From positions 1 to 64,000 of the forward strand of contig CAWIHF010000016.1 in assembly GCA_963835885.1 (NCBI GenBank): a DNA stretch of 64,000 nucleotides. The letters run 5' to 3'. This DNA comes from Roseiarcus sp963835885. Its GTDB lineage: Bacteria; Pseudomonadota; Alphaproteobacteria; Rhizobiales; Beijerinckiaceae. How positions within the stretch are numbered: the first letter of the stretch is position 1; every line of letters starts with the position of its first letter. Below the pieces are notes generated by a model, which saw only the letters and a program-made list of their open reading frames with translations, was not told the origin of the DNA and ran no database searches. Shown here piece after piece: positions 54,009 to 63,716 of this stretch. A program made the position numbers and the translations under genes.

Positions 54009-55341
54009 ATGCTCGAATTCGACGACATCCAGCACCTGCTGCTGACCCGCGCCCCGGCGCTCGCCGCCCGGTACGAATTTCTGTCGTTTCGCGATGGCAG
54101 CCGGCGGCCGAGCCTGGGTCTCGGCGATCAAGGAGACGATTCACTCGGCGGCGTCGATGCGCGCGAGCGCCGACAAGGACAAGCGGTGGGTGACGGCGGC
54201 TTTCACCTGGAACGGTCTTCGCGCGCTGGGACTGGACGAGGCTTCGCTCGGATCTTTCCCAGAGGAGTTCAAGCAGGGCATGGCGGCCCGGGCCGAGACG
54301 CTTGGCGACACCGGCGTCAACGCTCCCGAACATTGGGTCGGCGGTCTCGCGAGCCCCGATTTGCATGCGATCGTCATTCTCTTTGCGCGCGACAAGGCGG
54401 AGCACGACCGGTGCGTCCTGGAACACGGGAAGCTCATCGCCGGCTGCCCCGGCGTCGAGGTCCTTTCCGTGCTCGACCTTCAGGCCATTCCGCCGTTCGG
54501 CTACGCGCATGAGCATTTCGGCTATCGCGACAGACTGTCGGAGCCGGCCATCGAAGGAAACGGCGTCGAACCGACGCCCGGAACCGGCGAGCCTTTGAAG
54601 CCAGGCGAGTTCATCCTCGGCTATCCCGACGAATACGGGGTCATAGCCGACAATCCGAGGCCGGAAATTCTGGCGCGGAACGGCAGCTACATGGCCTACC
54701 GGCGGCTCGAGGAGCACGTGGGGAAGTTTCGCGAGTTTCTACGGCAACACGGCGACACTGCGGAGGAGCAGGAACTGATCGCGGCCAAGCTGATGGGGCG
54801 CTGGCGCAGCGGCGCGCCGCTCGTGCTTGCGCCGGAAAAAGACGATCCGGCCCTCGGCGCCGACATGCAGCGCAACAACGACTTCGCCTATAAGGAGATG
54901 GACCCGCACGGATACGCGGTCCCGCTCGGCTCGCACATTCGCCGGATAAATCCCCGCGACATGGGCCACAATATGAACCGGCGCCGGATGATCCGGCGCG
55001 GGGCGCCGTACGGGCCTCCTCTGCCGGAAGGCGCGCCCGATGACGGGGTCGAGCGCGGCATCGCCGCGTTCGTCATCTGCGCGAGCCTGATCCGCCAGTT
55101 CGAGTTCGCGCAAAACGTCTGGATAAACGACCGGAACTTCAACGAGCTGGGCAACGAGCGCGACCCGATCATCGGCGCCCACGACGGCACGCTCGAGTAC
55201 AAGATTCCCAAGCGGCCCATTCGCAGGAAAATCGTCGGTTTGCCGGCCTTTACCACCGTCCGAGGCGGCGCGTACTTCTTTCTCCCGGGTCTCAGGGCGC
55301 TCGGCTATCTCGCCTCACCGAATGCAGAGGGCCGGACCTGA
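54009..55341 (+). CDS. DyP-type haem peroxidase-like protein (one frameshift)
   Basis: The start at 54009 gives MLEFDDIQHLLLTRAPALAA. A frame change near 54098, after FLSFRDG, leads to GGRAWVSAIKETIHSAASMR. The total is a multiple of three plus one, so one extra base leaves about 443 residues. WVTAAFTWNGLRALGL and DLHAIVILFARDKAEHDRCV form the first ferredoxin-like half. FGYRDRLSEPAIEG occupies the GxxDG site but has Arg for the last Gly. GSHIRRINPRD carries the proximal haem His (about residue 308). DyP enzymes use peroxide to oxidise dyes, lignin or other substrates. No export signal or encapsulin gene is seen. Confidence 0.8.
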
Positions 55342-55371
55342 GCGGCTGAGCACGACAAAAGGGAAGATCGG

Positions 55372-56385
55372 ATGTCAGCGCAAGGTTCCGCCCGGACGTA
55401 CAATCAGGATCACATTCCGCGCAAATACACGCCCGGAAAGCGGCGCGTGAGCATCTACTGGACCTGGAGCTACCCGTGGGAGTCCCAGCGCGACCTCGCG
55501 GAGATGGACAACCGGTTTTCCACGATGACCGAGGTGCGCCGCGTCGCATGGCCGGCCTATGAGACGCCGGAATGGAGCGCGGCGCAATTTCTCCAGGGCA
55601 TCGCGGGAACGCTCGAGCTGTTTCACCGCTCGACCCTCAGCTTCCAGAAGATCGCCGGCGAAACGACCGGCCATCCGGTCGCCGTCTTCCAGCGCATCGA
55701 CCAGGCCGGATACAAGCTGCCGATCGATGAACGCATTCTCGCCGACGCCGACACGCTGATGGTGTTCGGACTCGACCATATTGTCTCCGAACAGGAGGCG
55801 GCGCCGGAAGAGATCGCCGCGATCCGCGAATGGCTGAAGAGGGACGGCGCCTGTCTCCTGCTTGCGCCCCATCATGACGTCGGCTTCACCGGCGACATGA
55901 AGCAGCGCCAGGTGGAATATCTGCACCACGGCGACCCGCTGGTGCCTCGCCAGCAGCGGTTTGGGCAGTATACCCGCTCGTTGATGAAGGGGCTTGGCGT
56001 TCCCGTGCACAATACCTACGGCCTTCGCCCCGCGCTCGTGAAAGGCACAAAAGAAATTGCTCCGCTCACGGCCTTCCACGACATCGACGGCCTTGGCCTC
56101 TTGCAGAACGTCCCGACCCTCAACTTCCACCCGCATTTGCCGCATTACGAACTGACCGGAGGCGCGGACTCCATTCGGGTGCTCGCTCGGCAGCCGATCG
56201 ACCTCGAACGTCCGCATCCTTTCACCGAGGCGGGGGCCAGAGAGTTTAACTGCCTCCTGTGGGCGCCGCCGAACGAAGAGAGGGCCGGAGACATCGTTCT
56301 GGTCAATTCCACCAATTTCACCACACTGTTTGGCGGCACGAAGAGTCTCGAGACCTTCTGGAGGAATCTAGCGGCGATGAGGTGA
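55372..56385 (+). CDS. Unknown protein with a GATase/ThuA-like segment
   Basis: The 337-residue protein starts MSAQGSARTYNQDHIPRKYT. It contains VSIYWTWSYPWESQRDLAEM, then a Rossmann-like part ILADADTLMVFGLDHIVSEQ, PEEIAAIREWLKRDGACLLL, APHHDVGFTGDM. That resembles the 'raise a flag, then a wall of text' layout of ThuA/class-I-GATase-like folds, but no Cys nucleophile is evident. I do not know the family. It lies 30 bases after the peroxidase and 10 before the barrel gene, so it is part of one operon. Confidence 0.7.
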   Translation: MSAQGSARTYNQDHIPRKYTPGKRRVSIYWTWSYPWESQRDLAEMDNRFSTMTEVRRVAWPAYETPEWSAAQFLQGIAGTLELFHRSTLSFQKIAGETTGHPVAVFQRIDQAGYKLPIDERILADADTLMVFGLDHIVSEQEAAPEEIAAIREWLKRDGACLLLAPHHDVGFTGDMKQRQVEYLHHGDPLVPRQQRFGQYTRSLMKGLGVPVHNTYGLRPALVKGTKEIAPLTAFHDIDGLGLLQNVPTLNFHPHLPHYELTGGADSIRVLARQPIDLERPHPFTEAGAREFNCLLWAPPNEERAGDIVLVNSTNFTTLFGGTKSLETFWRNLAAMR

Positions 56386-56395
56386 GCGGCGGTTC

Positions 56396-57268
56396 GTGGC
56401 GATAGCGCTTTTGAGGCTCGGGCGCGCTTTTTGCTCGCAAGAGCGACGGCTTCTCGCTCTTGCGCGCAGCGCTTCTATTGCTGGCGCTCTGAGCGCGGCG
56501 AGCTCCGTTCTTGCAAACTCGGATCGTCCCGACCTCGCCAACGGGACCGGCGACGACCCAACTCAGCCGTTGGGCAAGATCGAGCTTCTTGACCGCTATA
56601 CGGAAGCCCCCGGTCCAGGCGTCGAGGAGGGAACGACCAAACGAGTCGAAACCAACACGCCGTTCGCCCGGATCGAGGCGCCGTTCAGACTTGCGCCGCA
56701 GTGGGAATTGAACTTCCGAACGGAAATTCCGGTCGTGTGGACGAACGGGGTGACGCCCGATAATCCAACCGGCGCGACTGTGTCCGGCTTCGGCAATGTC
56801 CTCACTCAGGCGTGGATCGTGCACGACTTCGATCAACGCTGGGCAGTCGCGCTCGGCGGGCAACTGATCGCGCCGACCTCGACCAACGGTGTGGCGACGG
56901 ACGCCTGGGAACAAGTCACGGGCTTCGTCGTCCGCGCCATGCTTCCGGAGATCAGTCCGGGCAGCTATTTCGCGCCGCAGGTGCGCTATGGCATCGATTT
57001 CGAAGGCAACGACGACGGCCGAATGTTGCGGCAGTTGCGCATTGCGCCGACCCTCAACATCAATCTGCCGCATAACCTATTCTTCACGCTCTACCCGAGC
57101 CCGGACATTCGATGGAACTATGGGACGCCAGTGTGGAACCAGACCGGCCGGTTCTTTCTACCGCTGAACTTCATGGTCGGCTGGAAGCCGACCGAGCATT
57201 TTGTGGTTTCGGCCGAGTTCGGCATTCCGATCATCAAGGATTTCCCCGTTTACACTTTCAAGAATTAG
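56396..57268 (+). CDS. Outer-membrane beta-barrel protein of the peroxidase cluster
   Basis: The GTG start at 56396 gives a 290-residue protein with an N-terminal export signal (about 1-40, SIAGALSAASSVLA). Alternating hydrophobic/polar strands follow: RIEAPFRLAPQWELNFRTEI, VSGFGNVLTQAWIVHDFDQR, WAVALGGQLIAPTSTNGVAT, YFAPQVRYGIDFEG, LNINLPHNLFFTLYPSPDIR, PLNFMVGWKPTEHFVVSAEF. It resembles outer-membrane transporter-like barrels of unknown substrate. A terminal aromatic residue is absent (it ends FKN). Ten bases separate it from the gene before. Confidence 0.75.
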   Translation: MAIALLRLGRAFCSQERRLLALARSASIAGALSAASSVLANSDRPDLANGTGDDPTQPLGKIELLDRYTEAPGPGVEEGTTKRVETNTPFARIEAPFRLAPQWELNFRTEIPVVWTNGVTPDNPTGATVSGFGNVLTQAWIVHDFDQRWAVALGGQLIAPTSTNGVATDAWEQVTGFVVRAMLPEISPGSYFAPQVRYGIDFEGNDDGRMLRQLRIAPTLNINLPHNLFFTLYPSPDIRWNYGTPVWNQTGRFFLPLNFMVGWKPTEHFVVSAEFGIPIIKDFPVYTFKN

Positions 57269-57408
57269 GGTGGAAGCTCGGCTATCTGTTTTAGTTCCTT
57301 GAGCGGTCGGTCCTGGCGCCCTCCTGCCGTCCAGGAGCCGACCGGGAAGGCAGCAAAGGGCCGGATATGATGCGTTCGCCAAGCCCTCAGCGAACACCCG
57401 CTTCTTCT

Positions 57409-57692
57409 GCATTGCGGCCGTCACGGCTGGCCCCTTCGAATGATCCTTATCCGCCCGTCAAGATGTTTTGACGGCGCGCTGATCGATGCCTGCTTCGGGC
57501 GCGCCGGGCGCGCTGATCTTGCCGACCGTTCAGGAGGCTCCGCCCGTCCCCGGACCCGCCTCGGCGCGCCGCCTGAACCTCGACTCGCGCAAAACCTCGC
57601 CGACCTGAAGGCGGTCGTCCTCATAAAACTTCTGTCGTCCGATCTCCTTGACGAGGACATGCTCGGGATGCGTCGCCCAGGCGCGCAGTGAT
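57409..57692. repeat. Direct repeat, copy 1 (at least 284 bp)
   Basis: This segment is repeated at 63717-64000 in the same orientation with only three base differences visible (one C/T and a TT/AA pair). It covers the 3' half of the ABM-like gene and about 120 bases beyond its stop. Copy 2 runs off the window, so the true length is greater. Confidence 0.9.
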
Positions 57693-57868
57693 TCCGCGGA
57701 CTCCCATTCGATGAGGGTCAGGCGCTCGCCGTCCTCGGCGACAAACGGCTTGTGCGAGATGTAGCCGGGCATCTTGCGCGCCAGCTCGCTCATACGCTTG
57801 AGCTGCCGGTCATCGTCCTCGCCGTCGCCTGCGGAGGTCCTGCGGGCGCGAAACACCAGGACCATCAT
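57530..57868 (-). CDS. ABM-domain protein
   Basis: The 112-residue protein starts MMVLVFRARRTSAGDGEDDD. SELARKMPGYISHKPFVAED and GERLTLIEWESAESLRAWAT then HPEHVLVKEIGRQKFYEDDR are the classical antibiotic-biosynthesis-monooxygenase pattern, with a strand-helix-strand core and the Trp in IEWES. The C-terminal RRRAEAGPGTGGAS looks like read-out into repeat DNA. It may degrade reactive organic substrates or haem, not provable here. It is convergent with the barrel gene. Confidence 0.8.
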   Translation of the reverse strand: MMVLVFRARRTSAGDGEDDDRQLKRMSELARKMPGYISHKPFVAEDGERLTLIEWESAESLRAWATHPEHVLVKEIGRQKFYEDDRLQVGEVLRESRFRRRAEAGPGTGGAS

Positions 57869-58071
57869 CGATCAATTCCTGCCGTTCACCCGGCCGGCAA
57901 CCAACCTGTCGGGGTCGACGCGTTGCGAACGTTTCGATCGAGTGTCGGGAATCGACGTAGACCGGTCATTGCGAACGCGACGCTGGAAGTTGCAGTTGGG
58001 CGCTAGCAGCGACACTTTTGACCATAGAGCGTGTCTGATCGGATAATTGTCAGAGGCAATCGCCAACGCCG

Positions 58072-58832
58072 CTACTTGTCGAGAAACTCGATGGCCTGCT
58101 CTAGCGCAGCGGGCGAAACCCGCATCAAGCCGGTGTAGGGGAGGCCGAGTTCGAGGATGAGGAAGATTGCAAAGGCGATCGACAGCGCCCCGAACGCCAG
58201 CGCCGAAAGCACCAGCGAGTTGCTCTCGGCGAAGAGGCCGATGCCGAAGAACAGCGCAACTGTCCAAAACACAAGGATTGCGATGAGCACCCAGGACACC
58301 GGCGCACTCGCGACTTGCAGCGACATCAGCAATCGCGATTGCTCGACCATGCTGGCGTACTGGCTCGCGGTCGCCAAAGCCTGCTTTTGCGCGTCGGTTT
58401 TTGGTTTGAGCGTCGCGAGAAAGTCGCTCATGGTCTGCGCGTTGGCCAACGGCCCAGCGACGGTCAGCAAATTGGGGTCGGCCTCTCCGCCTCCCCAAAA
58501 CGCCTCATAACCTTTGACGATTGCCGCTTTGAGTTTGTCGCGCGCCGGCTTGGTCTCGGGCCCATATTGTGCGAGCGCCTGATCTAGCCGCAGAATCTGG
58601 AAAAGCCCTCCAATTCTGTCTTCTGCGTCGAGAAATAGGCAAAGCTGACGCCGATCAGCGTTCCCAGGACCAGCGCCAGGAGAAGGGTGAGCAGGCCCGC
58701 CACCTGACCGACAACGCCGCGCGACTCCCCCGTCTTGTGCTCTGCCGCCAGCCTCTTTTGCACGTGCAGCCCGGCATAGCCACTTCCTAAGATCAACACG
58801 AATATAATGATGGAGATGACCGGGATACTCAT
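58072..58832 (-). CDS. DUF4239-type membrane protein (one frameshift)
   Basis: The start at 58832 gives MSIPVISIIIFVLILGSGYA, one helix, then GVVGQVAGLLTLLLALVLGT, a second helix. At about 58612 in a T run the frame changes. The protein then reads FQILRLDQALAQYGPETKPA, an amphipathic middle region, and two further helices (WVLIAILVFWTVALFFGIGL and LVLSALAFGALSIAFAIFLI). This helix layout with RLDQALAQYGPE is typical of DUF4239 (bestrophin-like) proteins. Full length is about 253 residues. Function unknown; possible anion channel. Confidence 0.75.
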
Positions 58833-58985
58833 TGCTTGGACCCTTCCCTTGTCGCGTTTTCAAGGACGAGACGATCTAGAATTGTACGCGCAGGCTGTGG
58901 CAGTGGGGCCGAAATTTTCGTGGTGGAGGCAACCGCTCGCCAGGCCCCCTGTGACTTGCGACCACATCTACTGTCGCGATGGTTT

Positions 58986-60425
58986 TCAGAACCGGACGCG
59001 CAGGCCGACGGTCGGGTCGACGTTCTGCGTGTAGAGGTGACCGTTCGCGAAGCCGCCCCACACATTCGAGACCATCACGCCGCCGTAGACGTCGACTCGC
59101 TTGACCGGCTTGTAGTCAATGAGAAACGAAACGGCGCCTGCGCTGCCGGCGCACTTGCTGCTGCTGATGCTCGTGCCGGTCCCGATGCAGACGCTGGGCG
59201 GCGGCAGATAGTCATTTTGAGTGCGATAGTAGACGCCGGCCGCCAGATCGAGATTGCTCCATACGGAATATCGCACGCCGGTCCACACCGTATTGAAGAT
59301 TCTGTTGACGGCGTAGGCGTTGGAGGTCACGGCGCCCGGGGGAACGAAGATGCCTTCGGCGATGGTCGGAAAGCCATTGGGGTAATCGTCGCTCGGGTTC
59401 ATGAGCCGGGCGTAGATGTAGCCTCCGTAGAATCTGAACCGGCCCCATGTGTATCGAGCCATCAGTTCGACGCCGGCGCTGTTCGATAGCGTCGCCTTGA
59501 GGACGCTGTTGACGTCATATCCGCTCGGCGGACTGCCGCTATAGCTCGACAGGGCGGCGGCGTCCTTGGTCCAGTTGACGACGCCGTCGAGCGAGAGGTC
59601 GCCGAAGTCCGCGCCGATCTGTCCCTGATATTGGCCGTTGGAGGCGTTGCCAATCGCGTAACCGCCGACCTGCGCCTGAACGCCGACCCGGAAATTCCGG
59701 GCGCTCAACCGATAGGTGAAGGCGGTGTTCGGACGGACCGTCGGGCTGTTGCCGAACCCGGCGAACGAACCGGTAAAACCGAACGGCGAGAAGGCGGTTG
59801 ATGCGACCGGGTCGTATGAAGTGAGCGCGTCCAGAGCGAGCGAGTTCGTGCGGCCGAAGGTGAGCCTGCCATAGACCGGATTGCTGACGCCGATGAAGCC
59901 CTGCGCGTTGTCCCACTGTCCTGCGGGGCTCGAGGCGTAGTTCGCGGTCTGATTGGCGAGAGCGTTGACATTGTTGTCGGCCCGCGACCGCGGAGCGTTG
60001 ATCAGCATGCCCGAATAGGGGTCGAAGCCAACCTCAACGACGCCAATCAAGGACCAGCCGGCGCCGATATTTTCTTCCATTTTGACGCCAAGCACCGAGG
60101 TGCCGAGCGCATTGGGCGACCAGAGCCAATGGGTGTTGTTGCTGTTCTTCTGGATGCCGTAATTGACCTTGCCGGCGCTCGGATTGCCCGGCACGCCACG
60201 GGTCTCATAGCCGTAGCCGCCGTCGAACGTTCCATAGAGCGTGATGCCCGCGTAGGTCAGCCGGCATTCCTCAGCGCTCGCCAGGAGATAGTCGGCGAGG
60301 CTGGCGAAGCAGGACGGCGCCGAAGCTGGCGTGGGCGCTTGCGCCGGCAGGTCGGCGGCCCCAGCGCAGCGGACCACCGATATGAGAGCCGTCGCGCCGA
60401 CGAGAGCGACTCCAAGCGGTCTCAT
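58986..60425 (-). CDS. Outer-membrane porin
   Basis: The 479-residue protein has a signal peptide (cleavage after about residue 22, CAGA-ADLP). After a Pro/Ala linker the first strand reads RLTYAGITLYGTFDGGYGYE, followed by GVKMEENIGAGWSLIGVVEV, GQWDNAQGFIGVSNPVYGRL and TFGRTNSLALDALTSYDP, the hallmark of general 16-stranded porins with a loop 3 constriction. It ends VDPTVGLRVRF with the terminal Phe needed for BAM assembly. It lies 92 bases after the sulfatase on the same strand and probably admits its substrate. Confidence 0.88.
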   Translation of the reverse strand: MRPLGVALVGATALISVVRCAGAADLPAQAPTPASAPSCFASLADYLLASAEECRLTYAGITLYGTFDGGYGYETRGVPGNPSAGKVNYGIQKNSNNTHWLWSPNALGTSVLGVKMEENIGAGWSLIGVVEVGFDPYSGMLINAPRSRADNNVNALANQTANYASSPAGQWDNAQGFIGVSNPVYGRLTFGRTNSLALDALTSYDPVASTAFSPFGFTGSFAGFGNSPTVRPNTAFTYRLSARNFRVGVQAQVGGYAIGNASNGQYQGQIGADFGDLSLDGVVNWTKDAAALSSYSGSPPSGYDVNSVLKATLSNSAGVELMARYTWGRFRFYGGYIYARLMNPSDDYPNGFPTIAEGIFVPPGAVTSNAYAVNRIFNTVWTGVRYSVWSNLDLAAGVYYRTQNDYLPPPSVCIGTGTSISSSKCAGSAGAVSFLIDYKPVKRVDVYGGVMVSNVWGGFANGHLYTQNVDPTVGLRVRF

Positions 60426-60517
60426 GCAACGCCCCGCGATGGTCGACGCGAAAAGTGATCGAATGGGTTAGGGGTTCATGACAAACCCCTGACCCCGATC
60501 CAACAAGCTGGTTATGA

Positions 60518-62355
60518 TCATATCCCGGCCGGCCAGATCGGCCACTGAAAGCCGTCGGGCAGGTTGCCGGCGTCGTAGAACTCTTGGTGAGCTTATCGTG
60601 CAGGCGCGCCCATTCTTTCCTCACATCCTCGGTCGGCGCGCCGTGGAGGAGGTTATTCATCTGAAGAGGATCGCTCTGGATATTGTAAAGCTCATATTCG
60701 ACATACGCCGGGGGCATCGACTTCGCCATGGCGCCGGCATTCCCCCCTTTGGCGGAATCCGGGGGTTTGCCCCCGCCGCCATCCAGGCTGAAATAAGCCG
60801 CGTACATCCAGTCGCCTTCGCGCATCGCCCGGATATGACTGTTTGGAGCCGTCGGCGGAACAAAGAACACGTCATCGTATGAGAACAGCGTGTGGTCCTG
60901 CACCGTCTTTGACGGATCCTGCATGACCGGAACGATGCTCTTGCCGATGCCGTAGGACTCCGCATCGCAAACGCTCGCAAGATCGAGGATCGTCGGCAGG
61001 AGATCGCGGTGATCATAGAACGCCATGGTCTCGAGCGGCTCCGGATAGAGCCGCCGATTGTGCACGATCAGCGGGACGTGGATCATTTCCTCGTAGGCCG
61101 TATAGGCCTTCTCGCGAAACCCGTGCGACAATCCGCCCTCGCCATGATCGGCAAAGCGCAGGATGATCGTATTGTCCATGAGCCCGGTTTCCTCGAGCGT
61201 GTCGAGGACGGTTGTGATGTGCTTGTCGACGACCTTATGCAGATAGGCATAGAAGTTGATGTACTCCTCCTGCGCCTCCGACCCGTCCAGCGGAGCGAAT
61301 TTGTCGTAATTGTCGCGCGCCAGCTTTTGGATGCTCGGCTTGGTCGAGAGGTCATCGGCATAGTTCGGCGGAAGCTTGATGCCGAGATGGGCGAAGTCCT
61401 CTAGCTTGTAGCCGACCTGTTGCCAGGCGGGCGGCGTGATCAGGTTGCCCGGGTAGGCTCCGATGTCATGCGGATTGACCAGCGACACGAACAGGCAGAA
61501 TGGATTGGACGATCCTTTGCGGCCTTGCAGGAACTCGACGACGCTTTCGCCGCCCACCCCGGGTATCTGGCCGGGCGTCGCATTGATGTCCCCGGATACA
61601 TATCGACCGTCGTTGTTCGGGTTGCCGCCGCCGGCCGTGTTATTCCCATTGAAGAGGCCGAACGGAGTTCCCTGCGCCTGCTGAATGGCGGTGCCTGCAT
61701 CCGGCGGGTTCCAGCCGGACCACCCCCAATTCGCCTCCATGACCTTGATGTCGGCCGGCCCCCAATCTTCGCCGCCGTTGCCCGGGGCGGCGTTCGAGGC
61801 GTAGCTCAAGTGCCACTTGCCTTTCCAGACCACGTCGTAACCGGCGTGCGCCTTGAGAAGGGAGGCAATCGTCGGCTGATGATCCTGGTGCACCAATCCT
61901 GGCCATAAGACCGCGGTCGAAGGAACGCGATTGATCGGCGCGAAGCGCCCTGTCTGCATCACCCCCCGCGAGGGCGAGCATTCGCAGGCGGCAGTATAGG
62001 CGCGAAGGAAATAGAGGCCGTTGCGCTTTAGCCGCTGCAGGGACGGAAGGTTCTGTTCCGCCCAGCCCGGCGGCCAATGCATATGGTGGCGCTCCTGGTC
62101 CGTCATGATCACGACGATGTTTGGCGTCCGCGGGACGATGATCGATTGGGCCACAACCGCCGGCGCCGCGAGACCGTGTGATGCGCCCGCGGCTGCAGCA
62201 ACAAGCCCGGCTCCCGCTTGCAGCACGCGCCGTCGCGTGGGCGACTTCACCGCGACGTCGGCAGATGCGCCACTGGCCGGCGAAGCGTTTCCGCGGCCAG
62301 AATCCTTGGTCGTTTCGCTGCGATCAACCGGCATTTGCTCGTCCATGTCTCGCAC
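60518..62355 (-). CDS. Tat-exported sulfatase (one frameshift near the end)
   Basis: A twin-arginine signal SPTRRRVLQAGAGLVAAAAG follows a 38-residue polar head. The formylglycine motif CSPSR has its Cys at residue 126. NIVVIMTDQERHH supplies metal Asp residues, KGKWHLS the Lys/His, and FADHGEGGLSHGF the remaining metal ligands. Near 60585 (after HDKLTK) the frame is lost by one base; with it restored the end reads EFYDAGNLPDGFQWPIWPAG and a stop at 60518, giving about 612 residues. It hydrolyses a sulfate ester in the periplasm; the substrate is unknown. An AraC regulator is divergent. Confidence 0.88.
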
Positions 62356-62433
62356 TCCCGAAAACGCGCGAACACCTCACTTCAAGCCGCATCCGCGCCA
62401 GCGAGAATTTGAACACAGCGGCTTTTCCGCCGC

Positions 62434-63660
62434 TTGCGATTTTGCGACAGCCGTACAAAATCAGTATTGCTTCTTGATGGCGCCGCGTCGTCTCGCTCTG
62501 TGTTGGCGGCGCACGGCCGCCGGAAGATTTGGCAGGACGTGCCTGAGGGACAACAGCGGGTTGGGCCTTTCGCGGAGACGCCTGTGCTCCTCCGGGAGTT
62601 CGGCGTCGATCCCGCCGACGTTGCGGCCCGCGTCGGGCTTGACCCTGGCGTGTTCCGCAATCCCGAGAATGCGATCCCCTTCACTGCGGCGGGCAAATTG
62701 CTCCAGGCGGGCGGGGTGCGAACGGGATGCGCGCATTTTGGCCTCCTCCTTGGACAACGCTCGGACACAAGGAGCTTGGGCCTCGTCGGGCGTTTGATGA
62801 GGAACGCGCCGACCTTGGGCCGAGCGCTACAGGATCTCGTCGACAACCAGTACCGTTATGACCGGGGTGGCGTGTGGTACCTGGCGGTGGGCGACGGCTT
62901 AGCCTTGATCGGCTACGGGATCCACCAACGGGGAATCGAGGGCCTCGACCATTTCTGCGATGGAACGATGGCGTTCGCGTTCAATGGAATCCGGGAATTG
63001 TGCGGAGCGTTGCCGGAAGAAGTGCTGCTGGCGCGCAAACCGCCATCCGATGTCCGTCCGTATCACCGTCTCTTTCAGGCGCCCGTCAGGTTCGACGCCG
63101 AGCAGTCGGTCCTCGTCTACCGCGCCGACCAGCTCGAACGTCCTGTGTCCGGCGCCGATTCCCGTAGGCGCGAGATTCTGGAAGAAGCGGTCGCAAAATA
63201 CCGGGCGGTTGCTCTGCCCAGCGTCGCCGATCAAGTGGTTCAGATTCTTCGCCCGCGCGTCCTTTTCAACGACTTCTCATTGGATATTGTGGCGCACCGT
63301 CTGACAATGCATCCGCGGGCGCTGAATCGCCGCCTGCACGCGGAGGGCACAACGTTCCGCAAGCTGTTGAACGAGGTGCGCTTCGAGGTCGCAGGGCAAT
63401 TGCTCCTCGCTACCCGCATGGGCGTTACCGAAATCGGTGCCGCTCTTGGTTACGCCGATACAAGTGGGTTCACCCACGCTTTCAACCGGATGGCAGGGGC
63501 GCCGCCGCATACGTGGCGTGTCTCACAGGCGGCGCGCCAGACTGGACTGCTTTGCGGCGCGCCGATTCGCCTCAGCTCGTGGTCGGCGGCATTGGCGGCG
63601 ACTGACTATAGCAAGGCGCTCAGAGGACCCGACCTCGGTGGCCCGTGTCGTGGCGACTGA
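62434..63660 (+). CDS. AraC-family transcriptional regulator
   Basis: An N-terminal arabinose-binding/OruR-like domain (VLLREFGVDPADVAARVGLD, FTAAGKLLQAGGVRTGCAHF, LLLGQRSDTRSLGLVGRLMR) precedes a C-terminal AraC helix-turn-helix pair (FSLDIVAHRLTMHPRALNRR and LLLATRMGVTEIGAALGYAD, SGFTHAFNRMAGAPPHTWR). It probably activates the divergent sulfatase and porin. The start is uncertain: no ATG opens the frame, and a TTG at 62434 or GTG at 62500 are candidates. About 35 C-terminal residues beyond the HTH look non-conserved. Confidence 0.88.
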   Translation: MRFCDSRTKSVLLLDGAASSRSVLAAHGRRKIWQDVPEGQQRVGPFAETPVLLREFGVDPADVAARVGLDPGVFRNPENAIPFTAAGKLLQAGGVRTGCAHFGLLLGQRSDTRSLGLVGRLMRNAPTLGRALQDLVDNQYRYDRGGVWYLAVGDGLALIGYGIHQRGIEGLDHFCDGTMAFAFNGIRELCGALPEEVLLARKPPSDVRPYHRLFQAPVRFDAEQSVLVYRADQLERPVSGADSRRREILEEAVAKYRAVALPSVADQVVQILRPRVLFNDFSLDIVAHRLTMHPRALNRRLHAEGTTFRKLLNEVRFEVAGQLLLATRMGVTEIGAALGYADTSGFTHAFNRMAGAPPHTWRVSQAARQTGLLCGAPIRLSSWSAALAATDYSKALRGPDLGGPCRGD

Positions 63661-63716
63661 TCGCAAAGGGTCGATTGATGCATTCGCCTCGCCGTCGGCC
63701 AATGGCCGCTATTTGC

